From positions 62,001 through 126,000 of the forward strand of contig JAEXAJ010000159.1 in the NCBI GenBank assembly GCA_023458215.1: 64,000 nucleotides of DNA. Reading direction: 5' to 3'. This document shows positions 46,283 to 55,606 of this stretch, piece by piece; the stretch's first letter is position 1, and each line of letters begins with the position of its first letter. Source of the stretch: Bacteroidota bacterium (lineage in GTDB: Bacteria; Bacteroidota; Bacteroidia; Bacteroidales; Bacteroidaceae). A program made the translations under genes and the position numbers. Below the pieces are notes generated by a model. The model saw only the letters and a list, made by a program, of their open reading frames with translations. It was not told the origin of the DNA and made no database searches.

Positions 46283-47539
46283 ATGAAACACAATAAATAT
46301 ACCATCCCTCTTGCACTGGTCTTTTGCCTGTTCTTTTTGTGGGCAATCAGCAGCAATCTGCTGCCTACCATGATAAGGCAATTGATGAAAACTTGCGAGC
46401 TGAATACTTTTGAAGCCTCTTTCACCGAGACCGCTTATTGGCTTGCCTACTTCATCTTCCCCATACCCATAGCTATGTTTATGAAACGTTACAGTTATAA
46501 ATCGGGAATAATCTTCGGTCTGGTACTGGCTGCCATCGGTGGGTTGCTTTTCTTCCCGGCTGCCATCTTGAAAGAGTATTGGGCTTATCTTTGTATCTTC
46601 TTCATCATCGCTACCGGAATGTGCTTTCTGGAAACAGCAGCCAATCCGTATGTCACTGTCTTAGGAGCGCCCGAAACTGCTCCGCGGCGGCTGAACCTGG
46701 CTCAATCCTTCAATGGACTGGGTGCTTTTATAGCCGCTATGTTCTTGAGCAAACTGGTTCTTAGCGGCTCACAATACAGCCGCGACACACTTCCCGCAGA
46801 TTATCCGGGCGGTTGGCAAGCGTACATGCAGTTGGAGACGGACGCCATGAAGCTTCCTTATCTGATATTGGCTCTGCTGCTGATTGTGATTGCGGTCGTT
46901 TTCGTTTTCTCCAAACTTCCGAAGATTGGAGATGAAGATACGCATGCAGCCTCCGGCAAGAAAGAAAAGCTGATAGACTTTGGCGTATTGAAACATTCGC
47001 ATTTGCGTTGGGGAGTGATTGCCCAGTTCTTTTATAATGGCGGGCAGACGGCTATTAACAGTCTGTTCTTGGTTTATTGCTGTACCTACGCCGGAATGCC
47101 CGAAGATACTGCCACTACCTTTTTTGGCCTGTATATGCTTGCCTTCCTTGCGGGACGTTGGATAGGTACGGGGCTGATGGTGAAATTTCGTCCGCAGGAT
47201 ATGCTGTTGGTCTATGCCTTGATGAATATTCTTCTGTGTGGAGTAGTCATGGTATTTGGAGGAATGGTGGGATTGTATGCAATGCTGGCTATCTCTTTCT
47301 TCATGTCCATCATGTACCCCACTCAGTTCTCACTGGCACTGAAAGGATTGGGCGGACAGACAAAGAGCGGTTCGGCTTTCCTTGTCATGGCTATTGTGGG
47401 TAATGCTTGCCTTCCTCAGCTGACGGCGTACCTGATGCATGTGAATGAGCATATTTACTATGTGGCATATTGTGTGCCGATGATTTGTTTCGTCTTCTGT
47501 GCCTATTATGGATGGAAGGGGTATAAAGTGATTGATTAA
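46283..47539 (+). CDS. MFS sugar:proton symporter, FucP-like
   Basis: This 418-residue integral inner-membrane protein has about twelve hydrophobic helices and FucP-family features: FFLWAISSNLLPTM at the first helix, FTETAYWLAYFIFPIPIAMF, and MCFLETAANPYVTVLG followed by RLNLAQSFNGLGAF. FucP relatives carry L-fucose, L-galactose or D-arabinose with protons; the operon suggests L-galactose. It is the third gene of the unit, 15 bp after the lactonase. A large inverted repeat then separates it from the dehydrogenase at 47766. Confidence 0.88.
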   Translation: MKHNKYTIPLALVFCLFFLWAISSNLLPTMIRQLMKTCELNTFEASFTETAYWLAYFIFPIPIAMFMKRYSYKSGIIFGLVLAAIGGLLFFPAAILKEYWAYLCIFFIIATGMCFLETAANPYVTVLGAPETAPRRLNLAQSFNGLGAFIAAMFLSKLVLSGSQYSRDTLPADYPGGWQAYMQLETDAMKLPYLILALLLIVIAVVFVFSKLPKIGDEDTHAASGKKEKLIDFGVLKHSHLRWGVIAQFFYNGGQTAINSLFLVYCCTYAGMPEDTATTFFGLYMLAFLAGRWIGTGLMVKFRPQDMLLVYALMNILLCGVVMVFGGMVGLYAMLAISFFMSIMYPTQFSLALKGLGGQTKSGSAFLVMAIVGNACLPQLTAYLMHVNEHIYYVAYCVPMICFVFCAYYGWKGYKVID

Positions 47540-47551
47540 AATGGGAACGGA

Positions 47552-47705
47552 GTATCTCAAACTCCTCCGCCTGTAAGGGGAGGTGCCCGTAGGGCGGAGG
47601 GGGTTTACATCCGAAGGGACTTGCACAAAGTTACTTTCTATTTACGTAAGACCCCTCCGCCCGCAAGCGGGCACCTCCCCTTACAGGCGGAGGAGCTTGA
47701 GATAC
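47552..47705. repeat. Long inverted repeat (about 52-bp arms) between permease and dehydrogenase
   Basis: The arm at 47552-47602 is nearly the reverse complement of 47652-47705: both contain GTATCTCAA, CTCCTCCGCCTGTAAGGGG and AGGTGCCCG, with small differences near the inner end. The loop is about 49 bases. The GC-rich arms (unlike the neighbourhood) and lack of coding suggest a dispersed palindromic element of the kind scattered in Bacteroides genomes. In RNA it would fold into a very stable hairpin and could cut the operon or stabilise the 5' message. I see no target-site duplication. Confidence 0.8.
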
Positions 47706-47765
47706 ACTTGCTATCACGCGCCGCTTCATTTAATAGTGATTAGTTCTTAATAAAATAAAGATAAT

Positions 47766-48782
47766 ATGAAAGCTGTACAAATTGTCAACCCCTTTGAAAT
47801 GCAAGTGGTTGAATTGGAAAAACCGGTGGTGGGTGCCGGCGAAGTATTGGTTAAGATAAAGTATGTCGGTTTCTGTGGTTCCGACTTGAATACCTTTCTA
47901 GGGCGTAACCCGATGGTGAAACTCCCTGTCATTCCCGGACATGAGGTCGGGGCGGTGATCGAAGAAATCGGTGAGGATGTACCAGCCGGTTTCGAACGGG
48001 GAATGAACGTTACGCTGAATCCTTATACTAATTGTGGTAAATGTGCCTCTTGCCGTAACGGTCGTGTCAATGCCTGCCAGTACAACGAAACCCTCGGTGT
48101 ACAGCGCAATGGCGTAATGTGCGAATATGCGGTATTGCCTTGGACTAAGATTATTCCCGCGGGAAATATCTCTCCCCGTGATTGTGCGTTGATTGAACCC
48201 ATGAGTGTAGGCTTTCATGCTGTTTCTATCGGTAGGATAATCGATAATGAATTTGTCATGGTGATAGGTTGCGGAATGATTGGTGTCGGCGCCATTGTGC
48301 GTGCCGCCTTACGTGGTGCAACTGTTATTGCTGTTGATTTGGATGATGAAAAACTGGAATTAGCAAAGCGAATAGGGGCATCTTATGCCATCAATTCCAA
48401 GACCGAAAATGTACACGAACGAGTACAGGAGATAACCAAAGGTTTTGGTGCCGATGTCGTAATTGAAGCCGTGGGTAGTCCTGCAACCTACGTCATGGCT
48501 GTTGACGAGGTCGGCTTTACAGGACGTGTTGTCTGCATCGGTTATGCAAAGAGCGAAGTTGCCTTCCAAACCAAGTATTTTGTACAAAAGGAATTAATGA
48601 TTCATGGTTCGCGTAACGCATTGCCTGCCGATTTTCGTGCGGTTATCAACTATATGGAAGCCGGTAATTGTCCGGTCGAAGAATTGATAACAAAAATCGT
48701 TCAACCCGGCAAAGCCCTTGAAGCTATGAAAGCTTGGGAAGCCAATCCGGGAAAAGTATTTAGAATCTTAGTAGAGTTTTAG
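47766..48782 (+). CDS. Zinc-dependent alcohol dehydrogenase, L-galactonate dehydrogenase type
   Basis: This 338-residue medium-chain dehydrogenase shows the catalytic zinc site (GFCGSD, IPGHEVGAVIEE), the four-cysteine structural zinc loop (NCGKCASCRNGRVNAC), and the NAD-binding Rossmann motif (VIGCGMIGVGAI, then VDLDDEKLELAKRIGA). In the B. vulgatus pathway and in E. coli LgoD this family oxidises L-galactonate to D-tagaturonate, which enters hexuronate metabolism. Related MDR enzymes act on other sugar acids or polyols, so substrate is inferred from the operon. It is followed after 2 bp by the propeller protein, coupling sugar catabolism to glycan breakdown. Confidence 0.87.
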   Translation: MKAVQIVNPFEMQVVELEKPVVGAGEVLVKIKYVGFCGSDLNTFLGRNPMVKLPVIPGHEVGAVIEEIGEDVPAGFERGMNVTLNPYTNCGKCASCRNGRVNACQYNETLGVQRNGVMCEYAVLPWTKIIPAGNISPRDCALIEPMSVGFHAVSIGRIIDNEFVMVIGCGMIGVGAIVRAALRGATVIAVDLDDEKLELAKRIGASYAINSKTENVHERVQEITKGFGADVVIEAVGSPATYVMAVDEVGFTGRVVCIGYAKSEVAFQTKYFVQKELMIHGSRNALPADFRAVINYMEAGNCPVEELITKIVQPGKALEAMKAWEANPGKVFRILVEF

Positions 48783-48784
48783 TT

Positions 48785-50401
48785 ATGATGAAGAAATTAG
48801 TATGTTTAATTGGGTTGGGACTGCTATGCGCTTCGCTCCATGCCCAAATTACCGAACGAGAGCGTCCCGCTGAGTGGAAACAACTTGTAACTGGAGCCCG
48901 CTTCATGGACCGCTTCCTTCCCATGCCCGATGGTACTCAGGCTAAAGGTGTCTGGGGAGCCGACAGTGTTCAAAATCGCTATGTAGACAATGGCATCGAA
49001 CTACCGGAAATCTCCTTCTGGGGTGGAAATATCTTACAGGCTGCTGATGGGAAGTATCATCTTTATGTGTGCGGTTGGCCCGAGAGCTCTCCCAAAGGAC
49101 ATATGTTTTGGTCAAACTCTACGGTTTATCATGCTGTTTGTGATAATTCTGTAGGACCTTTTAAAATTCAGAACTCTGTAGGTAAGGGACATAATCCCGA
49201 AGCCTTCCGGTTGAAAGACGGTCGGGTTGTGGTTTATGTGATTGATGGCTATTACATTGCCGACAAGGAAGACAGTTCAGTCTGGACATACGGCAAGTTC
49301 GACTTCGATCCGCGTGACCGTAAAATTATCGAAGGTTTGTCTAATCTCACTTTTGCCCGCCGGCAAGATGATTCTTATCTCATGGTGTGTCGCGGTGGTG
49401 GTGTTTGGATTAGCAAAGACGGACTTTCCACGTATTCTCAGTTGACCGACAAGCGGGTTTATCCTGCCGTAGAAGGTCATTTTGAAGATCCGGTAGTATG
49501 GCGGGACGAACTTCAGTACCATTTGATCGTAAACGACTGGTTAGGTCGGATAGCTTTCTATCAACGTTCAAAAGATGGCATTCATTGGGTTACTGAGCAA
49601 GGAGAAGCTTATGTGCCGGGTGTATCTTTCCACAAAGACGGCGAAGTGGAACATTGGTTCAAATACGAACGTCCCAAAGTATTTCAGGACGGACATGGTC
49701 GTGCCGTTCAAATGAACTTTGCAGTAATTGATACTCTTAAGTGGGAAGATAAGCCTAATGACCGCCATAGTTCGAAAAATATCAGTATTCCATTGAATAA
49801 AGGTTTACTTCTTTCTGTTTTGAATGAGAAAGTGATTACTCCCTCTACTCGTAACATTGAAGTAAAGATTGCAGCCGAAGAAGGCTTTAATCCTCAGACG
49901 GATGTGGATGTACAATCCTTACGTTTCGGTTCTTTTACAGAAGTGAACTTCGGTCGTGGTTGCAAACCCTTGAAAACAAGAAACTCCGGTAACGATCTGA
50001 TTGTGGTATTCAGTGGAAAAGGAAGCGGTATCACAGCCGATGAATTTGCACCGAAACTGATCGGAAAAGATAAGAACGGTGCTCTGCTTTTCGGCTATGC
50101 CCGTCTGCCTTATGTCGATTATCAACCGGCTTTGTTATCTGCCCGCCGCCCTGTTTACGACAAAGATAAAGGTGAGCTGAAAGTCGAAGTACAGAACTTT
50201 GGTTTATCAGCTTCAAAGCCTGTTGAAGTGGAAGTGATGTGTAACGGAGTCAGTCAGGGACGCACTGCGATACAGACGCTGAAGCCATACGAAACAGTGA
50301 ATTTATTCGTGAAACCTGTATCTTCCGCTTTCGATGACAAGTCTCAGTTTGAAGTCACTTTTATACAGAATGGAGTAGAGATAGAAAAGAATCAGTTTTA
50401 A
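48785..50401 (+). CDS. Secreted propeller-type putative glycosidase of unrecognised family
   Basis: This 538-residue protein has a signal peptide (ending LHAQ), a propeller of about 330 residues with acidic turn residues (HNPEAFRLKDGRVVVYVIDG, HFEDPVVWRDELQYHLIVND), and an Ig-like C-terminal region of about 180 residues containing YDKDKGELKVEVQNFGLS. It resembles five-bladed clan GH-F and GH130-like proteins but lacks the usual GH43 triad signatures. The gene starts 2 bp after the L-galactonate dehydrogenase, so it is translationally linked to L-galactose use. It may release L-galactose or an adjacent residue. I do not recognise its family. Confidence 0.6.
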   Translation: MMKKLVCLIGLGLLCASLHAQITERERPAEWKQLVTGARFMDRFLPMPDGTQAKGVWGADSVQNRYVDNGIELPEISFWGGNILQAADGKYHLYVCGWPESSPKGHMFWSNSTVYHAVCDNSVGPFKIQNSVGKGHNPEAFRLKDGRVVVYVIDGYYIADKEDSSVWTYGKFDFDPRDRKIIEGLSNLTFARRQDDSYLMVCRGGGVWISKDGLSTYSQLTDKRVYPAVEGHFEDPVVWRDELQYHLIVNDWLGRIAFYQRSKDGIHWVTEQGEAYVPGVSFHKDGEVEHWFKYERPKVFQDGHGRAVQMNFAVIDTLKWEDKPNDRHSSKNISIPLNKGLLLSVLNEKVITPSTRNIEVKIAAEEGFNPQTDVDVQSLRFGSFTEVNFGRGCKPLKTRNSGNDLIVVFSGKGSGITADEFAPKLIGKDKNGALLFGYARLPYVDYQPALLSARRPVYDKDKGELKVEVQNFGLSASKPVEVEVMCNGVSQGRTAIQTLKPYETVNLFVKPVSSAFDDKSQFEVTFIQNGVEIEKNQF

Positions 50402-50429
50402 TCACTCTAATCGAAAAACACGTAACCTT

Positions 50430-52367
50430 ATGAAAACAACACTTTGTAGTATAGTAAATATATTCTGCCTGTTGGCAATAACCTTTTTCTCCTGTACTTC
50501 TACCGGCGAAGAGTTAGTATCACCTGATGGTAAAATTACTCTGTCGGTTACTGTAGGCGATACTAATGAAAAGGGTTTTGGAAAAGCATTCTTCACGGTT
50601 GATTATAACGATGGGAAGTCTTCAAAAAGTGTCTTATCCAAAGGCATTTTGGGCATAGAAACAGAACAGCAGAAATTCTGTGAGTTGAAGTTAACTTCTG
50701 TTTCAGACATTAGGCAGATAAGCGAAGACTACACGATGATAACCGGAAAGCAAAGCCATTGCAGTAATTACGGCTCTGAAAGAATCTATAGCTTTGAAAA
50801 TGAAAACCAACAGGAATTGCAGGTCATTTTCCGGGTGTACGACGATGGTGTCGTTTTTCGATATGCTTTTAACGGTATCGGTGCCGATACGGAGTATATT
50901 ACAGATGAACGGACCACATACTTTATACCCGACGGTACGAAAAGATGGATGCAACAATACAGTGATGGCGGCTACGAAGGTTTCTATCCGTTGGCAACCA
51001 ATGGCGAATCAGTCAATCAGAAGAATGCTCATCTTTGGGGATATCCTGCACTCATCGAACCTCAGGACTCTATTTTTATGCTGATAACAGAAGCCGGCAT
51101 GACAAAAGGACATAGTGGTTCCAGAATGGATAACAAGAATAATCCCGACGAATATAACGTTCAACTCATTGATGAGAAACTTGCTTTCAATCAATCATAC
51201 ACCTCGCCCTGGCGCGTATTGATAGTCGGATCACTTTCTGATGTCGTAGAATCTACCTTGGTAACAGATGTGTCGGAGCCTTGCAAATTGAAAAATACGG
51301 ATTGGATTGTTCCCGGTACGGCAGCTTGGATCTATTGGGCATATAATCATGGTTCGAGAGATTATCAGATTGTGAAAGAGTACATTGATCTGGCTGCCGA
51401 GATGAAATGGCCGTACGACCTCATCGACTGGGAATGGGATGTCATGGGAAATGGAGGCACTATGCAAGATGCAGTGAAATATGCTCATTCCAAAGGGGTG
51501 AAACCGTTGTTGTGGTATAACTCCGGTACCAGTTGGATAGGTCCTGGCGCTCCGGGTCCGCTCGACCGTTTGAATACCCGTGAAAATAGACAGAAAGAAT
51601 TTGCCTGGCTCAAAGAACTCGGCGTTGCGGGTATAAAGATAGACTTCTTTGCGGAGGATGGTGTAGACATCATGGACTATTATCAGGATATACTGGAAGA
51701 TGCGGCCGACTATCAGTTACTGATCAATTTCCACGGTGCTGCCATTCCCCGTGGCTGGCAAAGAACCTACCCGCACTTGATGTCAGTGGAGGGAGTGTAT
51801 GGTGCCGAATGGTATAATAACAAACCCATTTTAACTGATCGGGCTGCTGCGCATAATGCCACACTACCTTTCACCCGGAATGTGGTGGGATCTATGGACT
51901 ATACACCCGGCACCTTCTCCGATTCACAACATCCACACATCACCTCTTACGGACATGAACTCGCTTTACCTGTTATCTTTGAATCGGCCTTGCAGCACAT
52001 GCCCGACCGTCCTTTAGTTTACCGAACCATGCCCGAAGAAATTAAATCATTTCTTACAGCCTTGCCTACTGCCTGGGACGAAACCAAACTTCTAGAAGGA
52101 TATCCCGGCATTGAGGTCATACTTGCACGCCGTAAAGGAAATATGTGGTATATCGGTGGGATTAACGGAACCGATGAGTCAAGGACACTTCGCTTCAATC
52201 CTTCTTCCTTAGCAGGAATCGGTAAAACGATGACTCTCTTCAAAGATGGAACGGACAGCAAAAGTTTTGCTGTGGAAACAGATATTCCACTGAAAGATAT
52301 GAAAAGTGAAATACAGATCGACTGCCTGCCTCGCGGTGGATTTGTAGCATTAATACCGATAAACTAA
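50430..52367 (+). CDS. GH97 retaining alpha-galactosidase-type enzyme
   Basis: The 645-residue protein has a possible lipoprotein signal (Cys22) and full GH97 architecture starting at LVSPDGKITLSVTVG. Unlike the GH97 at 3691 it keeps the nucleophile: Asp405 in GIKIDFF, with Glu454 in LMSVEGVYG as likely acid/base, and NFHGAAIPRGWQRTYPHL between. These are features of retaining GH97 members, which include alpha-galactosidases and beta-L-arabinopyranosidases. It lies in the L-galactose run, 28 bp after the propeller protein and 2 bp before a GH43. The exact sugar is uncertain; alpha-D-galactose or beta-L-arabinopyranose are the best guesses. Confidence 0.9.
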   Translation: MKTTLCSIVNIFCLLAITFFSCTSTGEELVSPDGKITLSVTVGDTNEKGFGKAFFTVDYNDGKSSKSVLSKGILGIETEQQKFCELKLTSVSDIRQISEDYTMITGKQSHCSNYGSERIYSFENENQQELQVIFRVYDDGVVFRYAFNGIGADTEYITDERTTYFIPDGTKRWMQQYSDGGYEGFYPLATNGESVNQKNAHLWGYPALIEPQDSIFMLITEAGMTKGHSGSRMDNKNNPDEYNVQLIDEKLAFNQSYTSPWRVLIVGSLSDVVESTLVTDVSEPCKLKNTDWIVPGTAAWIYWAYNHGSRDYQIVKEYIDLAAEMKWPYDLIDWEWDVMGNGGTMQDAVKYAHSKGVKPLLWYNSGTSWIGPGAPGPLDRLNTRENRQKEFAWLKELGVAGIKIDFFAEDGVDIMDYYQDILEDAADYQLLINFHGAAIPRGWQRTYPHLMSVEGVYGAEWYNNKPILTDRAAAHNATLPFTRNVVGSMDYTPGTFSDSQHPHITSYGHELALPVIFESALQHMPDRPLVYRTMPEEIKSFLTALPTAWDETKLLEGYPGIEVILARRKGNMWYIGGINGTDESRTLRFNPSSLAGIGKTMTLFKDGTDSKSFAVETDIPLKDMKSEIQIDCLPRGGFVALIPIN

Positions 52368-52369
52368 TT

Positions 52370-53845
52370 ATGAGAACGAAGTTATTACTACCCATCTTGC
52401 TTTTCTGTAGTTCCACTTGTTTAGCGCAGAACTATAATCCGATTATCCCGGATAATGTAGCTGACCCTTCTATCTCCAAGTTCGGAGACACTTACTATCT
52501 GTATGGCACCACCGATATAGACAGGGGGCTTGAAGAAATGGGGCCTCCGGTAGTGTGGAAATCAAAGGACTTTGTGAACTGGAGCTTTGAAGGAACCATA
52601 CTTAAAGATATTGACTGGAATAAGCCCTACGTCTATGCCGATAAGGATGGTATAAAGAAATACGGCTATTACAGATACTGGGCTCCCGGGCGGGCAATAA
52701 AGAAAGGCAATCTTTATTATTTATTCCCTACCATCGTCTCACCGGACGGAACCTGCCCCGTCTATACATTGGTGTCAGAATCGCCCGACGGACCATTCCG
52801 CTTTCAAAATGGTGATGGCTTGTTTTGGGATCATCAACCCGAAGGAAAGAAAGTTAGTCAACCTTTTATCCCCGATATAGATGTGGAACCGTTTACCGAT
52901 GAGGATGGCAAAAACTATGTCTACTGGCGACGTCGAAAAGCGGCACAGGTCGATAGTGACTTTTCTCGGATTCAGGGAGAAGTTATCACTATGCCTACCA
53001 AAAGGGATGCTTACTCGGAAGGGCCGACACTCTTCAAAAGAAAGGGTATTTACTATTATGTATACACTCAAGGAGGCGATCAGAACTATCGCAATGCCTA
53101 CATGATGAGTAAAACAGGACCATTGAAAGGGTTCGAAGCACCCAAAGGTAACGATGTATTCATTTCTTCTTCTCTTGAAAACGGAGTATGGGGACCCGGT
53201 CATGGAAATGTATTCTACGACGCTGATCCAGATACTTATGTTTTTGTATATTTAGAGTTTGGTGAAGGAAGCACTACCCGGCAGGTGTTTGCAAACAAGA
53301 TGCAGTTTAATTCGGACGGAACGATTAAAACCATCGTTCCCGATTTTAAGGGCGTGGGATATCTTAAGAATACACCCGATACCCGTATTAATCTGGCACT
53401 GAATGCAAAAGTATCGGCATCAAGTAATAAGAAAGAAAAAGTATCTACCGAGAAGGTAGAAACAGATCAGAACAACCCTAAACCCAATGAAGGATCTGTA
53501 GTTGTCGCATCCCGTACCTTCACTTACGAAGCGGGTAATGCGGTTGACGGTTCAAATGGAACCCGTTGGATGGCGTCGGGAGATGATAAAAGTCCGTGTC
53601 TTACTCTTGATTTTGAGAAGATCATCTCTCTCAATACCTGTGAGATGGCATTTACATTCCCCGCTTTCGGACATGCATGGATTCTGGAGAAGTCCGTAGA
53701 TGGACGTCACTGGCAGGTATGTGGCATACAGGATGAAGTGGTAGCACGTTCTCCACACATAGCCACTGGAATAGGAGAAGCCAGATACTTGAGACTGAAA
53801 ATAGTAAAAGGGAATCCCGGGTTATGGGAAATAAAAGTGTATTAA
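52370..53845 (+). CDS. Secreted GH43 with C-terminal F5/8-type carbohydrate-binding module
   Basis: This 491-residue protein has a signal peptide (ending CLAQ), a GH43 propeller to about residue 340 with VADPSISKFGDTYYLYGTT (base Asp), IDVEPFTDEDGKNYVYW and SEGPTLFKRKG (acid Glu), then a discoidin-like module from about 345 (NLALNAKVSASS, NAVDGSNGTRWMA, LTLDFEK, WEIKVY). An insertion-like stretch in the module (about residues 363-385, rich in Lys, Glu and Val) separates its first strands. Related members cleave alpha-L-arabinofuranose or beta-xylose. It starts 2 bp after the GH97 stop, so the two are co-translated. Confidence 0.9.
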   Translation: MRTKLLLPILLFCSSTCLAQNYNPIIPDNVADPSISKFGDTYYLYGTTDIDRGLEEMGPPVVWKSKDFVNWSFEGTILKDIDWNKPYVYADKDGIKKYGYYRYWAPGRAIKKGNLYYLFPTIVSPDGTCPVYTLVSESPDGPFRFQNGDGLFWDHQPEGKKVSQPFIPDIDVEPFTDEDGKNYVYWRRRKAAQVDSDFSRIQGEVITMPTKRDAYSEGPTLFKRKGIYYYVYTQGGDQNYRNAYMMSKTGPLKGFEAPKGNDVFISSSLENGVWGPGHGNVFYDADPDTYVFVYLEFGEGSTTRQVFANKMQFNSDGTIKTIVPDFKGVGYLKNTPDTRINLALNAKVSASSNKKEKVSTEKVETDQNNPKPNEGSVVVASRTFTYEAGNAVDGSNGTRWMASGDDKSPCLTLDFEKIISLNTCEMAFTFPAFGHAWILEKSVDGRHWQVCGIQDEVVARSPHIATGIGEARYLRLKIVKGNPGLWEIKVY

Positions 53846-53862
53846 CTAAACGATATCACACC

Positions 53863-55443
53863 ATGAATAATTACGTACTGATCGTTTTATTACTTTTGTT
53901 AGGTAGTGGCAGAGGTATTGCGCAAGATAAGAAGACATGGGGCAATTGGACTCACTGGGGGGAGCAGAAAGACGGAACTTATCTGAACCCGATTATTCCG
54001 TCCGATTATAGCGATATCGACTGCATCCGTGTGGGCGATGATTATTATGCTATCTCTTCCACCTTCCAGTTTTCGCCGGGAATGACTCTCTTGCACTCCA
54101 AAGATCTTGTGAACTGGAGGATTTGCGGGAACATCATAGACGATCTGACTCAGATAGGTCCCGAACTGAACTGGGATCGCATGAACCGTTATGGCAAAGG
54201 AGTATGGGCAGGTACACTGAGATATCATAACGAACGTTTCTATCTGTTTTTCGGCACTCCCGATGAAGGTTACTTTATGACTTCTTCCCCTCAACCCGAA
54301 GGGCCGTGGGAGCCATTGACGCCTCTTCTTCGGGAAGCAGGGTGGGACGATTGTTCCGCTATGTGGGACGAAGAGGGGAAGGCCTGTTTCATAGGTACTC
54401 ATTTTGCCGATGGCTATAAAACATATCTCTTTAAAATGTCCGGAGACGGAAAGAAGATAGACCGTAAATCTGCCAAACTGGTGAACAGCGGAAGTGGACG
54501 CGAGGCCAATAAAATGATCAAAGTAGGCGATTGGTACTACCTCATCTTCAGCGAACATAAATCAGATAAAGGTCGTTACGTCATGGCAAAGCGCTCGAAG
54601 AAGATGATGGGACCTTACAAAGAAGAACGGCAGCTAGCTTTGCCCGGTCGCGAAGCCATGGAGCCCAATCAGGGAGGTATCGTTCAAGGAAAAGACAACA
54701 ACTGGTATTTCTTTACTCATCACGGGACAGGCGACTGGAGCGGACGTATTGCAAGCCTCCTGCCTGTGATCTGGATAGACGGCTGGCCCATTATAGGTGA
54801 AGTTCTGCCGGAGAATATCGGGACGATGAAGTGGAGAGGAAGCATGCCTTTCAGCATCCCTGAAAAATTCCATATACAACGGAGTGACGATTTCGACACC
54901 GATAAACTTTCTGTGCAATGGCAATGGAACTATCAGCCGCGTGCAGATAAGTTTTCATTAACTGAGAGACCGGGATGGATACGTCTGAAGGCCTTTACTC
55001 CTATAAAGGCGAATGAATTGCTGTCTGCCGGAAATACACTTACCCAACGCTGTTTTAGAGTTACCAATAGTGATGTGGTTATCAAAGCGGATATTTCGAA
55101 TATGGCAGACGGACAAAAGAGCGGACTTTGCCACTTCTCTTCCCAACATGCAGCTATCGGAGTTGTGAAGGACGGTGGAATTTGCTATCTTGAATATAGA
55201 AAGAACGGTAACGTGATAAGAGGTTCCCGAATCGATGCATCCTATATATGGCTGCGTTCTCAATGGGGATTGGATGGCAACTCCCGTTTCTCTTACAGCC
55301 TTGATGGTGACCGTTATCAGCCTTTCGGTGAACCTTATCAACTGGTATGGGGAAATTACCGAGGCGACCGCTTAGGCATTTATTGCTTTAACGACAAGGC
55401 AGAAAGCGGATTTGTGGACATTGATTATTTTCACTATCGCTAA
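53863..55443 (+). CDS. Secreted GH43 with C-terminal beta-sandwich domain
   Basis: From the ATG at 53863 the protein has 526 residues: signal peptide (LLLLLGSGRGIAQ), GH43 propeller beginning QKDGTYLNPIIP and a concanavalin-like C-terminal domain (QRSDDFDTDKLSVQWQWNYQ onward). The base motif is YSDIDC where most relatives have YSDPD, the pKa-modulating motif is WDDCSAMWDEEG, and the acid Glu lies in SGREANKM. An in-frame ATG at 53824 overlaps the preceding GH43 stop and gives no signal peptide. It is a paralogue of the GH43 at 5748. It closes the plus-strand hydrolase run and converges with GH84. Confidence 0.88.
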   Translation: MNNYVLIVLLLLLGSGRGIAQDKKTWGNWTHWGEQKDGTYLNPIIPSDYSDIDCIRVGDDYYAISSTFQFSPGMTLLHSKDLVNWRICGNIIDDLTQIGPELNWDRMNRYGKGVWAGTLRYHNERFYLFFGTPDEGYFMTSSPQPEGPWEPLTPLLREAGWDDCSAMWDEEGKACFIGTHFADGYKTYLFKMSGDGKKIDRKSAKLVNSGSGREANKMIKVGDWYYLIFSEHKSDKGRYVMAKRSKKMMGPYKEERQLALPGREAMEPNQGGIVQGKDNNWYFFTHHGTGDWSGRIASLLPVIWIDGWPIIGEVLPENIGTMKWRGSMPFSIPEKFHIQRSDDFDTDKLSVQWQWNYQPRADKFSLTERPGWIRLKAFTPIKANELLSAGNTLTQRCFRVTNSDVVIKADISNMADGQKSGLCHFSSQHAAIGVVKDGGICYLEYRKNGNVIRGSRIDASYIWLRSQWGLDGNSRFSYSLDGDRYQPFGEPYQLVWGNYRGDRLGIYCFNDKAESGFVDIDYFHYR

Positions 55444-55559
55444 TCTCCTGCAAGTATCATACATCTAAAGTCCGTGCTATAGTGTTTATTTTCTACATTA
55501 ATCTTTTTGAGATTTTATGTTTTGACAAACGTATGGATCCCGAGTCTTTTTTTAATAAG

Positions 55560-55599
55560 ACAAACAAGTCGGCCGCATGCAATCAGCCGACTTGTTTGT
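55560..55599. terminator. Bidirectional terminator between GH43 and GH84
   Basis: ACAAACAAGTCGGC (55560-55573) and GCCGACTTGTTTGT (55586-55599) form a perfect 14-bp stem with a 12-base loop between the convergent genes. A run of seven or more T lies just before the left arm and AGTTATTTT after the right arm, so it can act mainly for the plus-strand message. The rest of 55444-55606 holds nothing else. Confidence 0.8.
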
Positions 55600-55606
55600 A
55601 GTTATT

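Noticed and set aside
47552..47705. Possible insertion sequence remnant
   Set aside because: No transposase fragment or target duplication can be seen; a non-coding palindromic repeat element fits better.
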